Positions 19,409 to 27,819 of a stretch of DNA of 31,434 bases are shown piece after piece (the stretch's first letter is position 1; the number at the start of each line of letters is the position of its first letter). This DNA comes from JAABRU01 sp050180235. GTDB taxonomy: Bacteria; Desulfobacterota; Desulfobacteria; Desulfobacterales; Desulfococcaceae. The stretch covers positions 1 to 31,434 of the forward strand of contig JBFXEJ010000073.1 in assembly GCA_050180235.1 (NCBI GenBank), written 5' to 3'. Made by a program: the position numbers and the translations under genes. The notes below the pieces were generated by a model. It was not told the origin of the DNA. It saw only the letters and a list, made by a program, of their open reading frames with translations, and searched no databases.

Positions 19409-21753
19409 CAGAACATATCCTTTAAAAGGTCAAATATGGAAGGCTGATCGATTTTTCTCTCCTGCGGTTCAGCAGGTTGCAGATTGCCGGTTCTCCTGTC
19501 ACAGAATTCCATTTCCCAGGGTTGGGACCCGTCAATAAAGGGGATGGAGATTGCACCGGGACAGGAAGGATCGGTCTGAACCTTCCGGTAGGGGGCCACA
19601 GTCACCCATCTTACATTTTCCGGCTTGGACAGATGCAGAGGGGCATTGGCAATGCTGGCCATAAGTTCCCCCCAGATCTGCATGGCTCCGGACGCTCCCG
19701 TAAGATTGCAGGGTTTGTTGTCATCCCGTCCGACCCAGACCACAGCCAGCCGGTTTCCGGTGAATCCCGCGAACCAACTGTCCCGGAGATCGCTGCTGGT
19801 TCCGGTTTTGCCTGCGGCCCCAATATTTTTTGGCAAAATGCCGGACAGGGATTTGGCTGTTCCCTCTGTCACCACTGCCTGCAAAGCCTTGTTGAGCAGA
19901 TACACCGCACCCGGATCAATATTTTCCCTTACCGTGAGAGGATAACGGCTCAGAGCCTCCCCGTCAGGTTTGAAAACTCCGTGAATGGCACGGATGGGTG
20001 TAAAAAAACCGCCTGATGCAAAAGACTGATACATCTGCGCCACTTCCATCACAGACATGGACATGGTTCCCAGCAGAGCTGATGGATAGGGATCAAAATT
20101 CCTGTCCACTCCCAGTTTATGCACAGTATCAAAAATTCTGTCAAGCCCCACATCCATTCCCATTCGCACAGTGGCCGCATTATAGGAATGGGCAAGGGCC
20201 GCATATAAAGGCACAGTGCCGTGAAACACCCGGTCATAATTCTGGGGTTTCCAGACTTTGCCGCTGTCACGCACTTCAGTTTCCAAATCATCCAGAAGAG
20301 ATATTAAGGTATATCTTTCAGGCAGTTGCAGAGCAGTCAGATATACGGCCGGTTTGATCAGGGAGCCGATTGGCCGTCCGGCCTTCAGAGCGCGGTTGAA
20401 ACCCTCAAATCCGGCATCCCTGCCGCCTGCCAAAGCCAGCACCTCATTTCCGGCAGTGGAAGTGACAATAAGCGATGCCTCCAGTTCACCTTTGGGAAAT
20501 CCTTTGCGGGATTCAATGGCCGACAGTCCTTTGCTAACAGCCTTTTCCGCAGCCAGTTGAATTCGGGGTTCAAAAGTGGTGAAAATGCGCAGTCCCTCTG
20601 TGCGCAGATCATCCTCTTTGTATTCTTTCAGAAGCTGTTCTTTTACCAGTTCCATAAAGGCCGGAAAAGAACTGTTTCCCGAAGCCGGTTTTGCCACAAT
20701 GCCGAGCTCAGACTTCATTGCATTTTCCGCCTCATCCGTCCCTATGAGTTTGCGGTCTCTCATTACATGCAGCACGGTATTTCTCCGTGTCAGAGCGCTC
20801 TCCGGGTTCCGGCGGGGATCATAAAGGGACGGGCCTTTCAGCAGTCCCACAAGCATGGCAGTTTCTCCGGGCTGCAAATCCTCCAAAGAGCGTCCGAAGA
20901 AAAAAGATGCTGCCATGCCAAATCCGTGAACAGCGCGTTCGCCATCCTGACCCATATAAACTTCATTGATATATGCCTCAAATATCTGGTCTTTTTCATA
21001 GGCCAGTTCCAGACTCAGGGCCATGACTGCCTCATCAAATTTGCGTCTGAAGGTCTGAGCCCGTGTGAGAAAAAGATTTTTGACCAACTGCTGTGTCAGG
21101 GTGCTGCCGCCCTGCACAGTGCGGCCTGCTTTGATATTGGCCAGCATAGCGCGTGCAATGGCCATAGGCCGGACACCGTGATGCTTATAAAAATCCTGAT
21201 CCTCAATGGCCAGCACGGACTGAATCAGCAGGGGCGGGGCATCTTTGAATTTCACCCACAGGCGATCCTGATTATGGGTGGGATAAAAACTGCCGATATG
21301 AGCTGGATCAAGCCGGGTCAGTCCCGCAGATTCCCCGGTATTGACATCCTGTATGCCGGATATACGTTTTTTCTGAAATGTCACCCGAAATTTCCGGGCA
21401 TGCTCTTCACTGTCCTCAAAGCGGAATGCGCGTGTAAACAGGGTGAAGGTGTCACCTGTGCGGGAATAGCTTCCGGCTGTGTCAATCTGATCCTTTTTGC
21501 GGTACTGCATGAGTTCCAGTTCCTGTTCAAAGGCTTCAGGATTGAGTTCCATTCCCGTGTAGAGTTCTGTGGGACGCGCGTATATCCGCGCTGGCAGTTC
21601 CCATTTTTTGCTCCCGAACCTTTCCTTTGCAGACTGACTGAGGTGGAAAACATACATGCCCAGAACAGCCGATGCGGCCAGCACGGCAGACAGCAGCGTC
21701 AGCCCCGTAAGTTTTAAAATTTTTTTTCTGTTCAATATCCGCTCCCTGTTCAT
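19408..21753 (-). CDS. mrcB: Class A penicillin-binding protein, PBP1B-like
   Basis: This 781-aa bifunctional peptidoglycan synthase is anchored by one N-terminal helix (about residues 14-36). Residues about 52-150 ('ELPARIYARP', FTLFTRAFRF) fit the UB2H-type domain of PBP1B. Glycosyltransferase domain GT51: about 155-330, with catalytic Glu184 in 'IEDQDFYKHHG' and 'GGSTLTQQLVKNLFL'. Transpeptidase domain: about 390-740, with S464-L-I-K467, S523-Y-N525 and K649-T-G. All catalytic motifs are intact. The cytoplasmic tail is short and basic. No clear ribosome site precedes the ATG. The downstream TPR lipoprotein is coupled by a one-base overlap, which supports an Lpo-type regulator pairing. Confidence 0.95.
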   Translation of the reverse strand: MNRERILNRKKILKLTGLTLLSAVLAASAVLGMYVFHLSQSAKERFGSKKWELPARIYARPTELYTGMELNPEAFEQELELMQYRKKDQIDTAGSYSRTGDTFTLFTRAFRFEDSEEHARKFRVTFQKKRISGIQDVNTGESAGLTRLDPAHIGSFYPTHNQDRLWVKFKDAPPLLIQSVLAIEDQDFYKHHGVRPMAIARAMLANIKAGRTVQGGSTLTQQLVKNLFLTRAQTFRRKFDEAVMALSLELAYEKDQIFEAYINEVYMGQDGERAVHGFGMAASFFFGRSLEDLQPGETAMLVGLLKGPSLYDPRRNPESALTRRNTVLHVMRDRKLIGTDEAENAMKSELGIVAKPASGNSSFPAFMELVKEQLLKEYKEDDLRTEGLRIFTTFEPRIQLAAEKAVSKGLSAIESRKGFPKGELEASLIVTSTAGNEVLALAGGRDAGFEGFNRALKAGRPIGSLIKPAVYLTALQLPERYTLISLLDDLETEVRDSGKVWKPQNYDRVFHGTVPLYAALAHSYNAATVRMGMDVGLDRIFDTVHKLGVDRNFDPYPSALLGTMSMSVMEVAQMYQSFASGGFFTPIRAIHGVFKPDGEALSRYPLTVRENIDPGAVYLLNKALQAVVTEGTAKSLSGILPKNIGAAGKTGTSSDLRDSWFAGFTGNRLAVVWVGRDDNKPCNLTGASGAMQIWGELMASIANAPLHLSKPENVRWVTVAPYRKVQTDPSCPGAISIPFIDGSQPWEMEFCDRRTGNLQPAEPQERKIDQPSIFDLLKDMF

Positions 21754-21921
21754 GATTTTGTCATTTTACATAAAACAGCCATATTCGGACGCTCACAGAC
21801 AAAGCATGAAAGTCTGGTTTCGGCAATTCTGAACCACAATTCCCATTTTGCTTGGTATATTAAATCCAATATATTCTAACGAAATTCATTTTGTTCAACA
21901 AGACCTGCCAGCACATCCGAA

Positions 21922-22049
21922 GAAATTTTGGTAGTGGGTCAAACCGGTTGACAGCCCGGTGTTTAACCGCAGAGTAACGCAGAATTTTTCTCTGTGCGAA
22001 ACTCAGATTGAAAAAAGAATCAACCGGTTTGACCCACTGCCGAAATTTT
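21922..22049. repeat. 128-bp MITE-like element with 30-bp inverted ends
   Basis: The left end at 21922-21951 (GAAATTTTGGTAGTGGGTCA...) and the right end at 22020-22049 are inverted copies with about two mismatches. The interior has an ACCGCAGAGTAACGCAGA motif and a CAGATT stretch but no ORF. A partial end is present at 77-103. The right end touches the stop codon of the toxin gene at 22050. Bases 21754-21921, upstream of the PBP gene, show no other feature. Confidence 0.8.
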
Positions 22050-22337
22050 TTATAATTCCAGTTTGCGGTAAATATCTTTTCTGTGAGCAAATCGTATCAG
22101 ATAAATGTTTTCCGTATCAAAAGAGAAAATCATCCGGTAATCTCTGAAAACCACAACGCGGTAATGCCCTTTAAAACCTGTCAGTTCTCTTACATTCAAC
22201 TCCGGATGAAACACATTTTCTGCAAGTTTCACAGCAGTTTCATAGGCTTCCATCTGGACAGAATGCGGCATTTTTTTGATATCCCGTGCAAAACGTCCTG
22301 TCCGTTGTATTTTTCTTTTAACGGATGAATTCGTCAA
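22050..22337 (-). CDS. RelE/ParE-superfamily toxin
   Basis: This 95-aa basic protein has the RelE fold signature: 'FARDIKKMPHSVQMEAYETA' helices, then 'VRELTGFKGHYRVVVFRDYR' and 'MIFSFDTENIYLIRFAHRKD'. RelE toxins cut mRNA on the ribosome; relatives poison gyrase, and I cannot tell which applies. Conserved Arg, Lys and Tyr/His residues near the end (H85, R86, K87, Y90) fit an mRNA interferase. The start is TTG at 22337, with AGAGG 9 bases upstream, inside the end of the antitoxin gene (20-base overlap). The stop is directly bordered by a repeat element. Confidence 0.85.
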   Translation of the reverse strand: MTNSSVKRKIQRTGRFARDIKKMPHSVQMEAYETAVKLAENVFHPELNVRELTGFKGHYRVVVFRDYRMIFSFDTENIYLIRFAHRKDIYRKLEL

Positions 22338-22527
22338 ATGTTTTTACCTCTTCATATTGTCCTGACGCAATTTCAGAATGTGCATCCTGCATATCTGTGA
22401 GAAATTTTCCCTGGTAAAGTTCGTTTGGTGAAACAATTTTTTCAAGGAAATTCCTGATGGTGTGGTATGCCTGAAGAATTTCACCCAATTCCTGTTTGGA
22501 AATACAGATTGTCGTCATTTCGTTCAT
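22318..22527 (-). CDS. Antitoxin of the RelE-type pair
   Basis: This 69-aa acidic protein lies just upstream of the toxin and overlaps it by 20 bases, the usual arrangement. No DNA-binding fold is obvious at the N-terminus (MNEMTTICISKQELGEILQA), so it may belong to one of the less common antitoxin types. The C-terminal 'GQYEEVKTFDEFIR' has the acidic, amphipathic look of a toxin-wrapping tail. GGGAG lies about 10 bases before the ATG; a second in-frame ATG nine bases on is also possible. The pairing is based on position and size. Confidence 0.75.
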   Translation of the reverse strand: MNEMTTICISKQELGEILQAYHTIRNFLEKIVSPNELYQGKFLTDMQDAHSEIASGQYEEVKTFDEFIR

Positions 22528-22708
22528 ATTTCATTTACTCCCTTTTTTTATACAACACAGTCAAACCGGCAGGCAGGTTAAAATCCCCGCTGACATTTGT
22601 TGCTGTTACATGAGCAATTCAGTTTTTGGATGTTTAAACCTGCCCTCTCAAGCAGGGAATATCGTCCTGAGTCCTCTGAAATCCAAATTGATCATGCACC
22701 GGTGATAT

Positions 22709-23251
22709 TCACATAAACTTCCGGTAATCCTCAATCTTCTGTTTCAGTCTTTGGGACAGAAACACACTGGCTTCCTTCAGTGCATTGTATATTGTCACAG
22801 ATTCATTTCTGTAATCAGATATTTTTTCACTGGGCCAGTAATGGGGCGGTGCGCTGAGATTGCTGATCCGGTCTGCCATTTTCACCATCCAGATTTCACG
22901 GGGCTGTCTGCGGATTCTTTCCAGACTGTCTGCCATCCGCAGAGATTTTTCCAGATGCGGATTTTTGCTCAGGGCCAGCACGCCCGCTGTCACTGCATCC
23001 CCGAATTCTGTTTTGAGTACCGTTACGGATGTGCCGGTGTCTTCAATCACATCATGGAGCAGTGCACACGCAACAGCAAGATTGCCATCAGCGTCAGATT
23101 CTGTGTGCAGGGCAGTCATAATCTCCATACAGACCATATTCACATGCACCAGATAGGGCAGATCAGTTCCCGGATATTTCTGATTCTGATGAGCCAAAGC
23201 CGCAAAATGCAGGGCTTTGATGTATGTTTCCTGTAACCAAAGATTTGTCAA
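22709..23251 (-). CDS. HD-domain (p)ppGpp hydrolase-like protein (MESH1/SAH type)
   Basis: This 180-aa protein is a lone HD hydrolase of the RelA/SpoT type, with no synthetase or regulatory domain. Key motifs: H36 in 'LPYLVHV', H66-D67 in 'ALLHDVIEDTG' with E70 and D71, and D127 in 'VKMADRISNL', matching the Mn-binding and catalytic residues of MESH1-type enzymes. It would hydrolyse ppGpp or a related nucleotide such as NADPH or ppApp. The start is TTG at 23251 with GGAG 7 bases upstream. It lies between the toxin-antitoxin pair and a solute-binding protein; a functional link to either is not shown. Confidence 0.82.
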   Translation of the reverse strand: MTNLWLQETYIKALHFAALAHQNQKYPGTDLPYLVHVNMVCMEIMTALHTESDADGNLAVACALLHDVIEDTGTSVTVLKTEFGDAVTAGVLALSKNPHLEKSLRMADSLERIRRQPREIWMVKMADRISNLSAPPHYWPSEKISDYRNESVTIYNALKEASVFLSQRLKQKIEDYRKFM

Positions 23252-23336
23252 TGATGAGCTCCGTATATCAGGGTTAGGAATTGGGAATCAGGAGGCAGGT
23301 TCAAGGTGTCTGATGTCAGGCAGTCCCCATCCCCCG

Positions 23337-24098
23337 CTATTTTCCGTATTTGTCAATAATCTGCTGATATTCACCGGATTCCTTTATTTTACGTAGTGCG
23401 GCATTGAATTTTTCAATCAGATCTTTCCTGTTGAGTTTTTTGGCAATGGCAAAATAAGAATTTTCTGCCAAAACAGGATGTTCCAAAACAGTGAAATCTT
23501 CAGGGCTCATATCCGGGGCATTGTCGCAGAGCATTTTCACTGCCGCAGTGCCGGGATTGAAAATTCCCCCGTCAATCACATCCGCGAGGATCTTTTTTAA
23601 TCTCTGGGGATTGCTGAAGTCCTCATCCACAGTGAAAATCCCCCGGTCAACAGCGTTCTGCCATTCAGAACCGTAACTGGTTCCTGCGTAAATGCCGATT
23701 TTTTTGTCTTTCAGATCTTCCATACTGTCAAACTTGAATTCTTTCCCTTTTTTCACAGCAATCACGACCTTTTCCGCCAGTACCGGATCGGAAAAATCGA
23801 AAATACCGCTGCGCTCCTCATTGTAAAACATGCCCATCATGGCATTTTTCCCTTCCACCCCTCCCTTGTATGCTCTTTTCCAGGGGAGCAGAGAGATCTG
23901 AAAATCAATATCCGGCATTTCTCTGTCAATGGCTTTAATGATGTCAATCCAGATGCCTTTGTACTGCCCTGCTTCGTCCTCCCACTGTTTGGGCGGTTTC
24001 TCCGCATTGCCGCAGACCATAATGGTTTCTGCAAAAACATGCGCATGGGAAAATGTGAATACAGCGGCAAGAAAAATGCACATCATCAATTTTTTCAT
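23337..24098 (-). CDS. Family-3 periplasmic solute-binding protein
   Basis: This 253-aa protein of the SBP_bac_3 family would bind amino acids or similar small ligands in the periplasm. The start at 24098 is chosen because AAGGAGG lies 7 bases upstream; a longer frame to 24191 has none. Signal peptide: about residues 1-23 (ends HVFA). Typical elements are 'YKGIWIDIIKAIDREM', 'FDFSDPVLAEKVVIAV', 'DLKDKKIGIYAGTSYGSE' and the C-terminal 'IKESGEYQQIIDKYGK'. No permease or ATPase gene is adjacent, so it may serve a distant transporter or a sensor. Confidence 0.88.
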   Translation of the reverse strand: MKKLMMCIFLAAVFTFSHAHVFAETIMVCGNAEKPPKQWEDEAGQYKGIWIDIIKAIDREMPDIDFQISLLPWKRAYKGGVEGKNAMMGMFYNEERSGIFDFSDPVLAEKVVIAVKKGKEFKFDSMEDLKDKKIGIYAGTSYGSEWQNAVDRGIFTVDEDFSNPQRLKKILADVIDGGIFNPGTAAVKMLCDNAPDMSPEDFTVLEHPVLAENSYFAIAKKLNRKDLIEKFNAALRKIKESGEYQQIIDKYGK

Positions 24099-24227
24099 TT
24101 TTTTGCCTCCTTTTTGCAGGTATGTGGAAAAAATTTTGTCAGGTTTCAGTTGCATCAGATAAATTATACAGGAAATTGGCATAATCGTCAATCCAAAGTC
24201 CGGATGATAAGCAGTAAGTCTGTCTGC

Positions 24228-25685
24228 TTATCTGCTGTGCAGTTCCGGTGCCTCAGCCATGCCCATAATATTTGAATACTGCGCTGTTCCCCGGGAATTC
24301 AGAAATTCAGTCAGTGTGTAAAAAGAGGAAGCGGCCAGTGCAGAGGCAGATATCTGTCTTATGGTTCCCATTTCTTTGAATTCAATGGGAGAAAGCTCCG
24401 GATATGGCGCATGGTAAAGTCGGCAGGATACAGAATCTGCCGGAGGTATCCAGGAAATATCTGCTGCCCCATCTTCTGTGCGTATGGTCAGACTGGATGA
24501 GGAGGCTCCGTCAACAAAAACAAAAAAAAGGATATTGGACAAGTTGCCTGAAACATTTCCGTTATATGCCTTTATTGCCGCATAATAGGCCGAGCCCGGT
24601 GGCAATGGGCCGGAAATGGATGTGGCAAGTCCCATATCAGCCTCTGTCAAGGGTTCAGTATCGGGCCAGGGGGAAAAGCATAAATAATATCCATCCGCGC
24701 CGCTTACGGGTTCCCATGAAAGGGAAATATCGGTCCCTGAAGTCGTCAAAGTGAAGGCCGGTGCTGCCGGAAAGCTGCGTATATTCGCATAGGAGTCAAT
24801 AAAATCAATCAGTTCTGACACACGGGTATAGATACCGTACACTCCCGGTTCCGCACAATACCTGCCCACTCCCCAACTGACCAGACCGGCCACTTTCCAT
24901 ACGCCATCCTCCTGAACAATCAGCGGGCCTCCGCTGTCGCCCTGACAGGAATCCTTTCCGCCACTGATGTCACCCGCGCACAGCATGGAACTGTCAATGG
25001 TATACTCTTTGTCTGTATATCCTTCTGCTGAAAAAGCTCTTACACATTCCTGATTGGAGACGACCGGGATTGTCACCTGCCGGAGAATCCAGGGATCCGC
25101 AACCCGGTAAAGATTTCCCCATCCTCTGGTGCTTCCCCATCCGATGACAATGCTGTCTTTTCCTGCCAGGGTATCGGAACCGTTATAAACAGGAACTGTG
25201 GGATAACTGTCTGCGGCTGTTTCCAGCTCCAGCAGCGCAATGTCCGAATCGGGCGTGAAATAATTGCCATCTCCGTAAAGAGGATGGACAATGATCTGTT
25301 TTACAGCAAAATGTTCTCCGTTTCCGTATTTCAGATCATGGGTTCCAAGCACCACTTCTATATCGCTGGTACTCATAATCCGGCCATCATCCTCTTCCAC
25401 ACAATGAGCCGCAGTCAGAATCCAGTTGGGATGAATCAGCGAACCTCCGCAGAACTGGTTGTCATAATCCGAACCCCATCCCGGATAAATCAGCGCAGCC
25501 ATCCAGGGCCAGGCATCCGCATCTGCAACCTTGTCTCCGCCGACAATTCTTCTGGATATGCCGGAGGAATTCTCATAAACCGGGCCATCCGCGGAACTGA
25601 TCTCCGCCGAGGCATGTTTCAGACCTGCCTCTGCGGAAAAAAAACACACAAACATAACTATGGCAATCAGACCTGTTTTCTTCAT
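24228..25685 (-). CDS. Secreted trypsin-like serine protease with C-terminal FN3-like domains
   Basis: This 485-aa protein has a signal peptide (residues about 1-27), a short propeptide and a chymotrypsin-fold S1 domain starting at the classic activation point SRR-IVGG (I47). Catalytic triad: H94 (TAAHC), D148 (SDIALLEL), S251 (GDSGGPL). D245, six residues before the Ser, corresponds to trypsin Asp189, so cleavage after Arg/Lys is expected. Cys pairs match those of animal trypsins. Residues about 305-390 look like a fibronectin type III domain ('DISLSWEPVSGADGYYLCFS'); a second beta domain follows to the end. Start at 25685 is fixed by GGGAGGTG before ATG; the longer frame upstream has no ribosome site. 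Extracellular feeding, prey or matrix processing are all possible. Confidence 0.92.
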   Translation of the reverse strand: MKKTGLIAIVMFVCFFSAEAGLKHASAEISSADGPVYENSSGISRRIVGGDKVADADAWPWMAALIYPGWGSDYDNQFCGGSLIHPNWILTAAHCVEEDDGRIMSTSDIEVVLGTHDLKYGNGEHFAVKQIIVHPLYGDGNYFTPDSDIALLELETAADSYPTVPVYNGSDTLAGKDSIVIGWGSTRGWGNLYRVADPWILRQVTIPVVSNQECVRAFSAEGYTDKEYTIDSSMLCAGDISGGKDSCQGDSGGPLIVQEDGVWKVAGLVSWGVGRYCAEPGVYGIYTRVSELIDFIDSYANIRSFPAAPAFTLTTSGTDISLSWEPVSGADGYYLCFSPWPDTEPLTEADMGLATSISGPLPPGSAYYAAIKAYNGNVSGNLSNILFFVFVDGASSSSLTIRTEDGAADISWIPPADSVSCRLYHAPYPELSPIEFKEMGTIRQISASALAASSFYTLTEFLNSRGTAQYSNIMGMAEAPELHSR

Positions 25686-26053
25686 TTTCACCTCCCTGTC
25701 TGTATTATGTCTGTTATAAACGGGATGTTCACAGCAAAACATCAGAAAATGCCGTGACCCCATAAACCCTTTTAATATAAATTTCTGCAGTTGGAAATAT
25801 CCGTGATTTTCCAATATTCTTTTTTCCCATTCTGTTTGTCAACAGGATTTCTGTATTTTTTTTCTGATATGTTCGGAAAACAGGCTCTTGCATTCAGGCA
25901 TTTCCGGCTTTTTCCCGGAAAATGAAAAAAACAGTTTTCATTGCACCGGAATCATATTACAGTAAGGGCAGAGTGAAATCCATCTGTATTTTTTCCCAAA
26001 GCAGCCCTGAACTTCGGTAAAAGAGATAAGATTCCAGAAATACAGGAGAATAT
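25686..26053. other. Divergent intergenic region with small hairpins
   Basis: This 368-base gap separates the minus-strand trypsin gene and the plus-strand sensor gene, so both promoters should lie here. Two small inverted repeats are visible: CATTTCCGG...CCGGAAAATG near 25899-25924 and AATGAAAA-N6-TTTTCATT at 25921-25942. I could not pick out a confident -35/-10 pair for either gene. Confidence 0.5.
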
Positions 26054-27472
26054 ATGAAAATAATATGCGACAAATGCCGGGCAGGGTTCAGAGTGGATGA
26101 GCGGCTTATCAGAAAAAGCGGCAGCAAAGCCAAATGCCTGAAATGCGGTCACCTGATTTCCATTTATCCTCCTGAATCTGATGGGAAAATATCTCCCGGA
26201 AAGCTTCCTCTGCATCCTGAGAAAGCAAAAGCGGATAAACCCGGCATCTCCGCTGCAGTTTCCGATCCCGTCAGTGTAAACCCGGCAGGTGCGGAATCTG
26301 CTTCTGTTCACATCCGATCTGAAAAAATGAAACCGAAGAATGCCAATCTGAAAAACAGCGCTGAAAAAAACAGAAAAGAAAAATCCGCACCGGATTCCGC
26401 ACTTCAGCAGCCTCCTGTATTCCGCGTTGTGGGAGGAAAAAACTGCCCACTTTACGCACTGGGAGATGAATTCCAACTGGCCGGAAACATATTTTCCGTA
26501 CCCCCGAACAAAGCACCATGCATGACCCTGGCAAAGGATATAGTCAACCTGCTCAAAGGCAATGTTTTTTTCTCAGAGCCCAGGTCTGTGCAGGTCTTCT
26601 CCTGCAGCGGATGCCGGGGCATGATCCGTTTTTCCCAGAAACAGATATTGCCGGATTCTGATGAAGACGGGGAAAGTCCTGAAGAGGATTATGTGGAAGT
26701 TGTGATACAGGGGCTGAGCGGATTTCCGATTTTTCAGTCCCTGGATGACCATGTTTCCCGTGAATTCGCTTCCAGTCTCCGTTTTGATGAATTCAGTGTG
26801 GGGGAAATTATCATCAAAAAAGGGGATCCGGGCCGGAACCTGTATATCATTGTCACCGGCAGAGTGGAAGTGCTCGGAGATGATGAGATGCGCATAGCGG
26901 AAATGTCCAGGAGCGAGGTTTTCGGAGAGATGAGTCTGCTCAGCGGCAATACCGTGGGCGCAACCATCAAGGCTGTGGAACCCACCACAGTTTTGTATAT
27001 CATGGCCAGAAATCTGAAAACCATTCTCAGCAATTCCCCGTCCCTGCAGATGTATTTCACCCGGCTGCTGGCCGGACGCATGGCGGAAATCAATAAGGCA
27101 CGGCACGAGGAGTTTTCATCGGGTGTCACTGGCAAAATCTCGGAAATGATTCCTTCAGAGCTTTTTCAGGTATTTCATATGAACCAGAAGACCGGCATTC
27201 TGAACCTTCAGGCCGCAGAGAGCAATGCCTCGGTTTCTTTCCGCGACGGAGAACTTGTACAGGTGCATTTTAACGGAAAGGAAGGGCAGGATGCATTTTT
27301 TGAACTGCTGAAACTCAAGCGGGGCCGCTTCCGCTTCAGTCCGGGTCTCTCCCTTGAGGAAATGGAAATCCGGGGACTGGGGGCTTTTATGCCTCTGCTC
27401 ATGGAAGGACTGCGCAGGATTGACGAGGATGAAAAACAGTTTCTGCGCATGGTGATTCCCAAAATTCAGTAG
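26054..27472 (+). CDS. Zinc-ribbon / cNMP-binding-fold / DUF4388 multidomain protein
   Basis: This 472-aa protein has no signal peptide. Residues 1-40 are an MJ0042-type zinc ribbon (C5-x2-C8, C28-x2-C31). A charged linker runs to about 113. Residues about 118-195 ('CPLYALGDEFQLAGN', 'CMTLAKDIVNLL') resemble TIGR04076-like small proteins. A cyclic-nucleotide-binding fold covers about 232-345. Its phosphate cassette reads FGEMSLL...VGAT, lacking the usual Arg, so canonical cAMP binding is doubtful. Residues about 355-450 match DUF4388 (PatA N-terminal type): 'QKTGILNLQAAESNASVSFR' and 'GQDAFFELLKLKRGRFRFSP'. An intracellular sensor or scaffold role is inferred. AGGAG precedes the ATG by 5 bases. 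Confidence 0.82.
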   Translation: MKIICDKCRAGFRVDERLIRKSGSKAKCLKCGHLISIYPPESDGKISPGKLPLHPEKAKADKPGISAAVSDPVSVNPAGAESASVHIRSEKMKPKNANLKNSAEKNRKEKSAPDSALQQPPVFRVVGGKNCPLYALGDEFQLAGNIFSVPPNKAPCMTLAKDIVNLLKGNVFFSEPRSVQVFSCSGCRGMIRFSQKQILPDSDEDGESPEEDYVEVVIQGLSGFPIFQSLDDHVSREFASSLRFDEFSVGEIIIKKGDPGRNLYIIVTGRVEVLGDDEMRIAEMSRSEVFGEMSLLSGNTVGATIKAVEPTTVLYIMARNLKTILSNSPSLQMYFTRLLAGRMAEINKARHEEFSSGVTGKISEMIPSELFQVFHMNQKTGILNLQAAESNASVSFRDGELVQVHFNGKEGQDAFFELLKLKRGRFRFSPGLSLEEMEIRGLGAFMPLLMEGLRRIDEDEKQFLRMVIPKIQ

Positions 27473-27512
27473 ATCTAGTTCTGTTGTCATTTGGTCAGAT
27501 AATAAATTAATT

Positions 27513-27563
27513 CAAAGAGTTGTGAGAATATGAGATAATTTTCTTATTTCCGATAACTCTTTG
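27513..27563 (+). terminator. Stem-loop after the DUF4388 gene
   Basis: CAAAGAGTT at 27513-27521 pairs with AACTCTTTG at 27555-27563 around a partly paired AT-rich loop. A smaller ACCAG-TTTGT-CTGGT hairpin follows at 27571-27585. No long T-run, so termination is likely but not certain. Confidence 0.45.
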
Positions 27564-27627
27564 TAATCAGACCAGTTTGTCTGGTCATAAAAATGAAATG
27601 TCAACACGTCCTAAAATTTCCTTAATT

Positions 27628-27766
27628 CTCCCTCGCCCATTGAGGGGGAGGGAGTTTTCGATCTGCTGAAATTATTTGATTCACCTTACGCTCCACCGTC
27701 ATACCGGCGAAAACCGGTATCCAAAATATGCTGAAATTACCGGGTTCCGGATTATCCGTAATGAGG
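27628..27766. repeat. Two dispersed palindromic repeats
   Basis: CTCCCTC...GAGGGAG at 27628-27654 is a hairpin like that at 15032-15053. CGTCATACCGGCGAAAACCG begins at 27697 and continues to a degenerate inverted partner ending near 27766, the same family as 18538-18608. Together with the stem-loop at 27513-27563 they account for the gap 27473-27819; I see no gene there. Confidence 0.6.
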
Positions 27767-27819
27767 GTGAAAGAAAAAAACAACTCACTGCTTTTTATTT
27801 GAAAAACATATAATATCAA

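Noticed and set aside
20326..21717. 463-codon open frame opposite the PBP gene
   Set aside because: It is antisense to an intact PBP1B with all catalytic motifs; its composition is that of a shadow frame.
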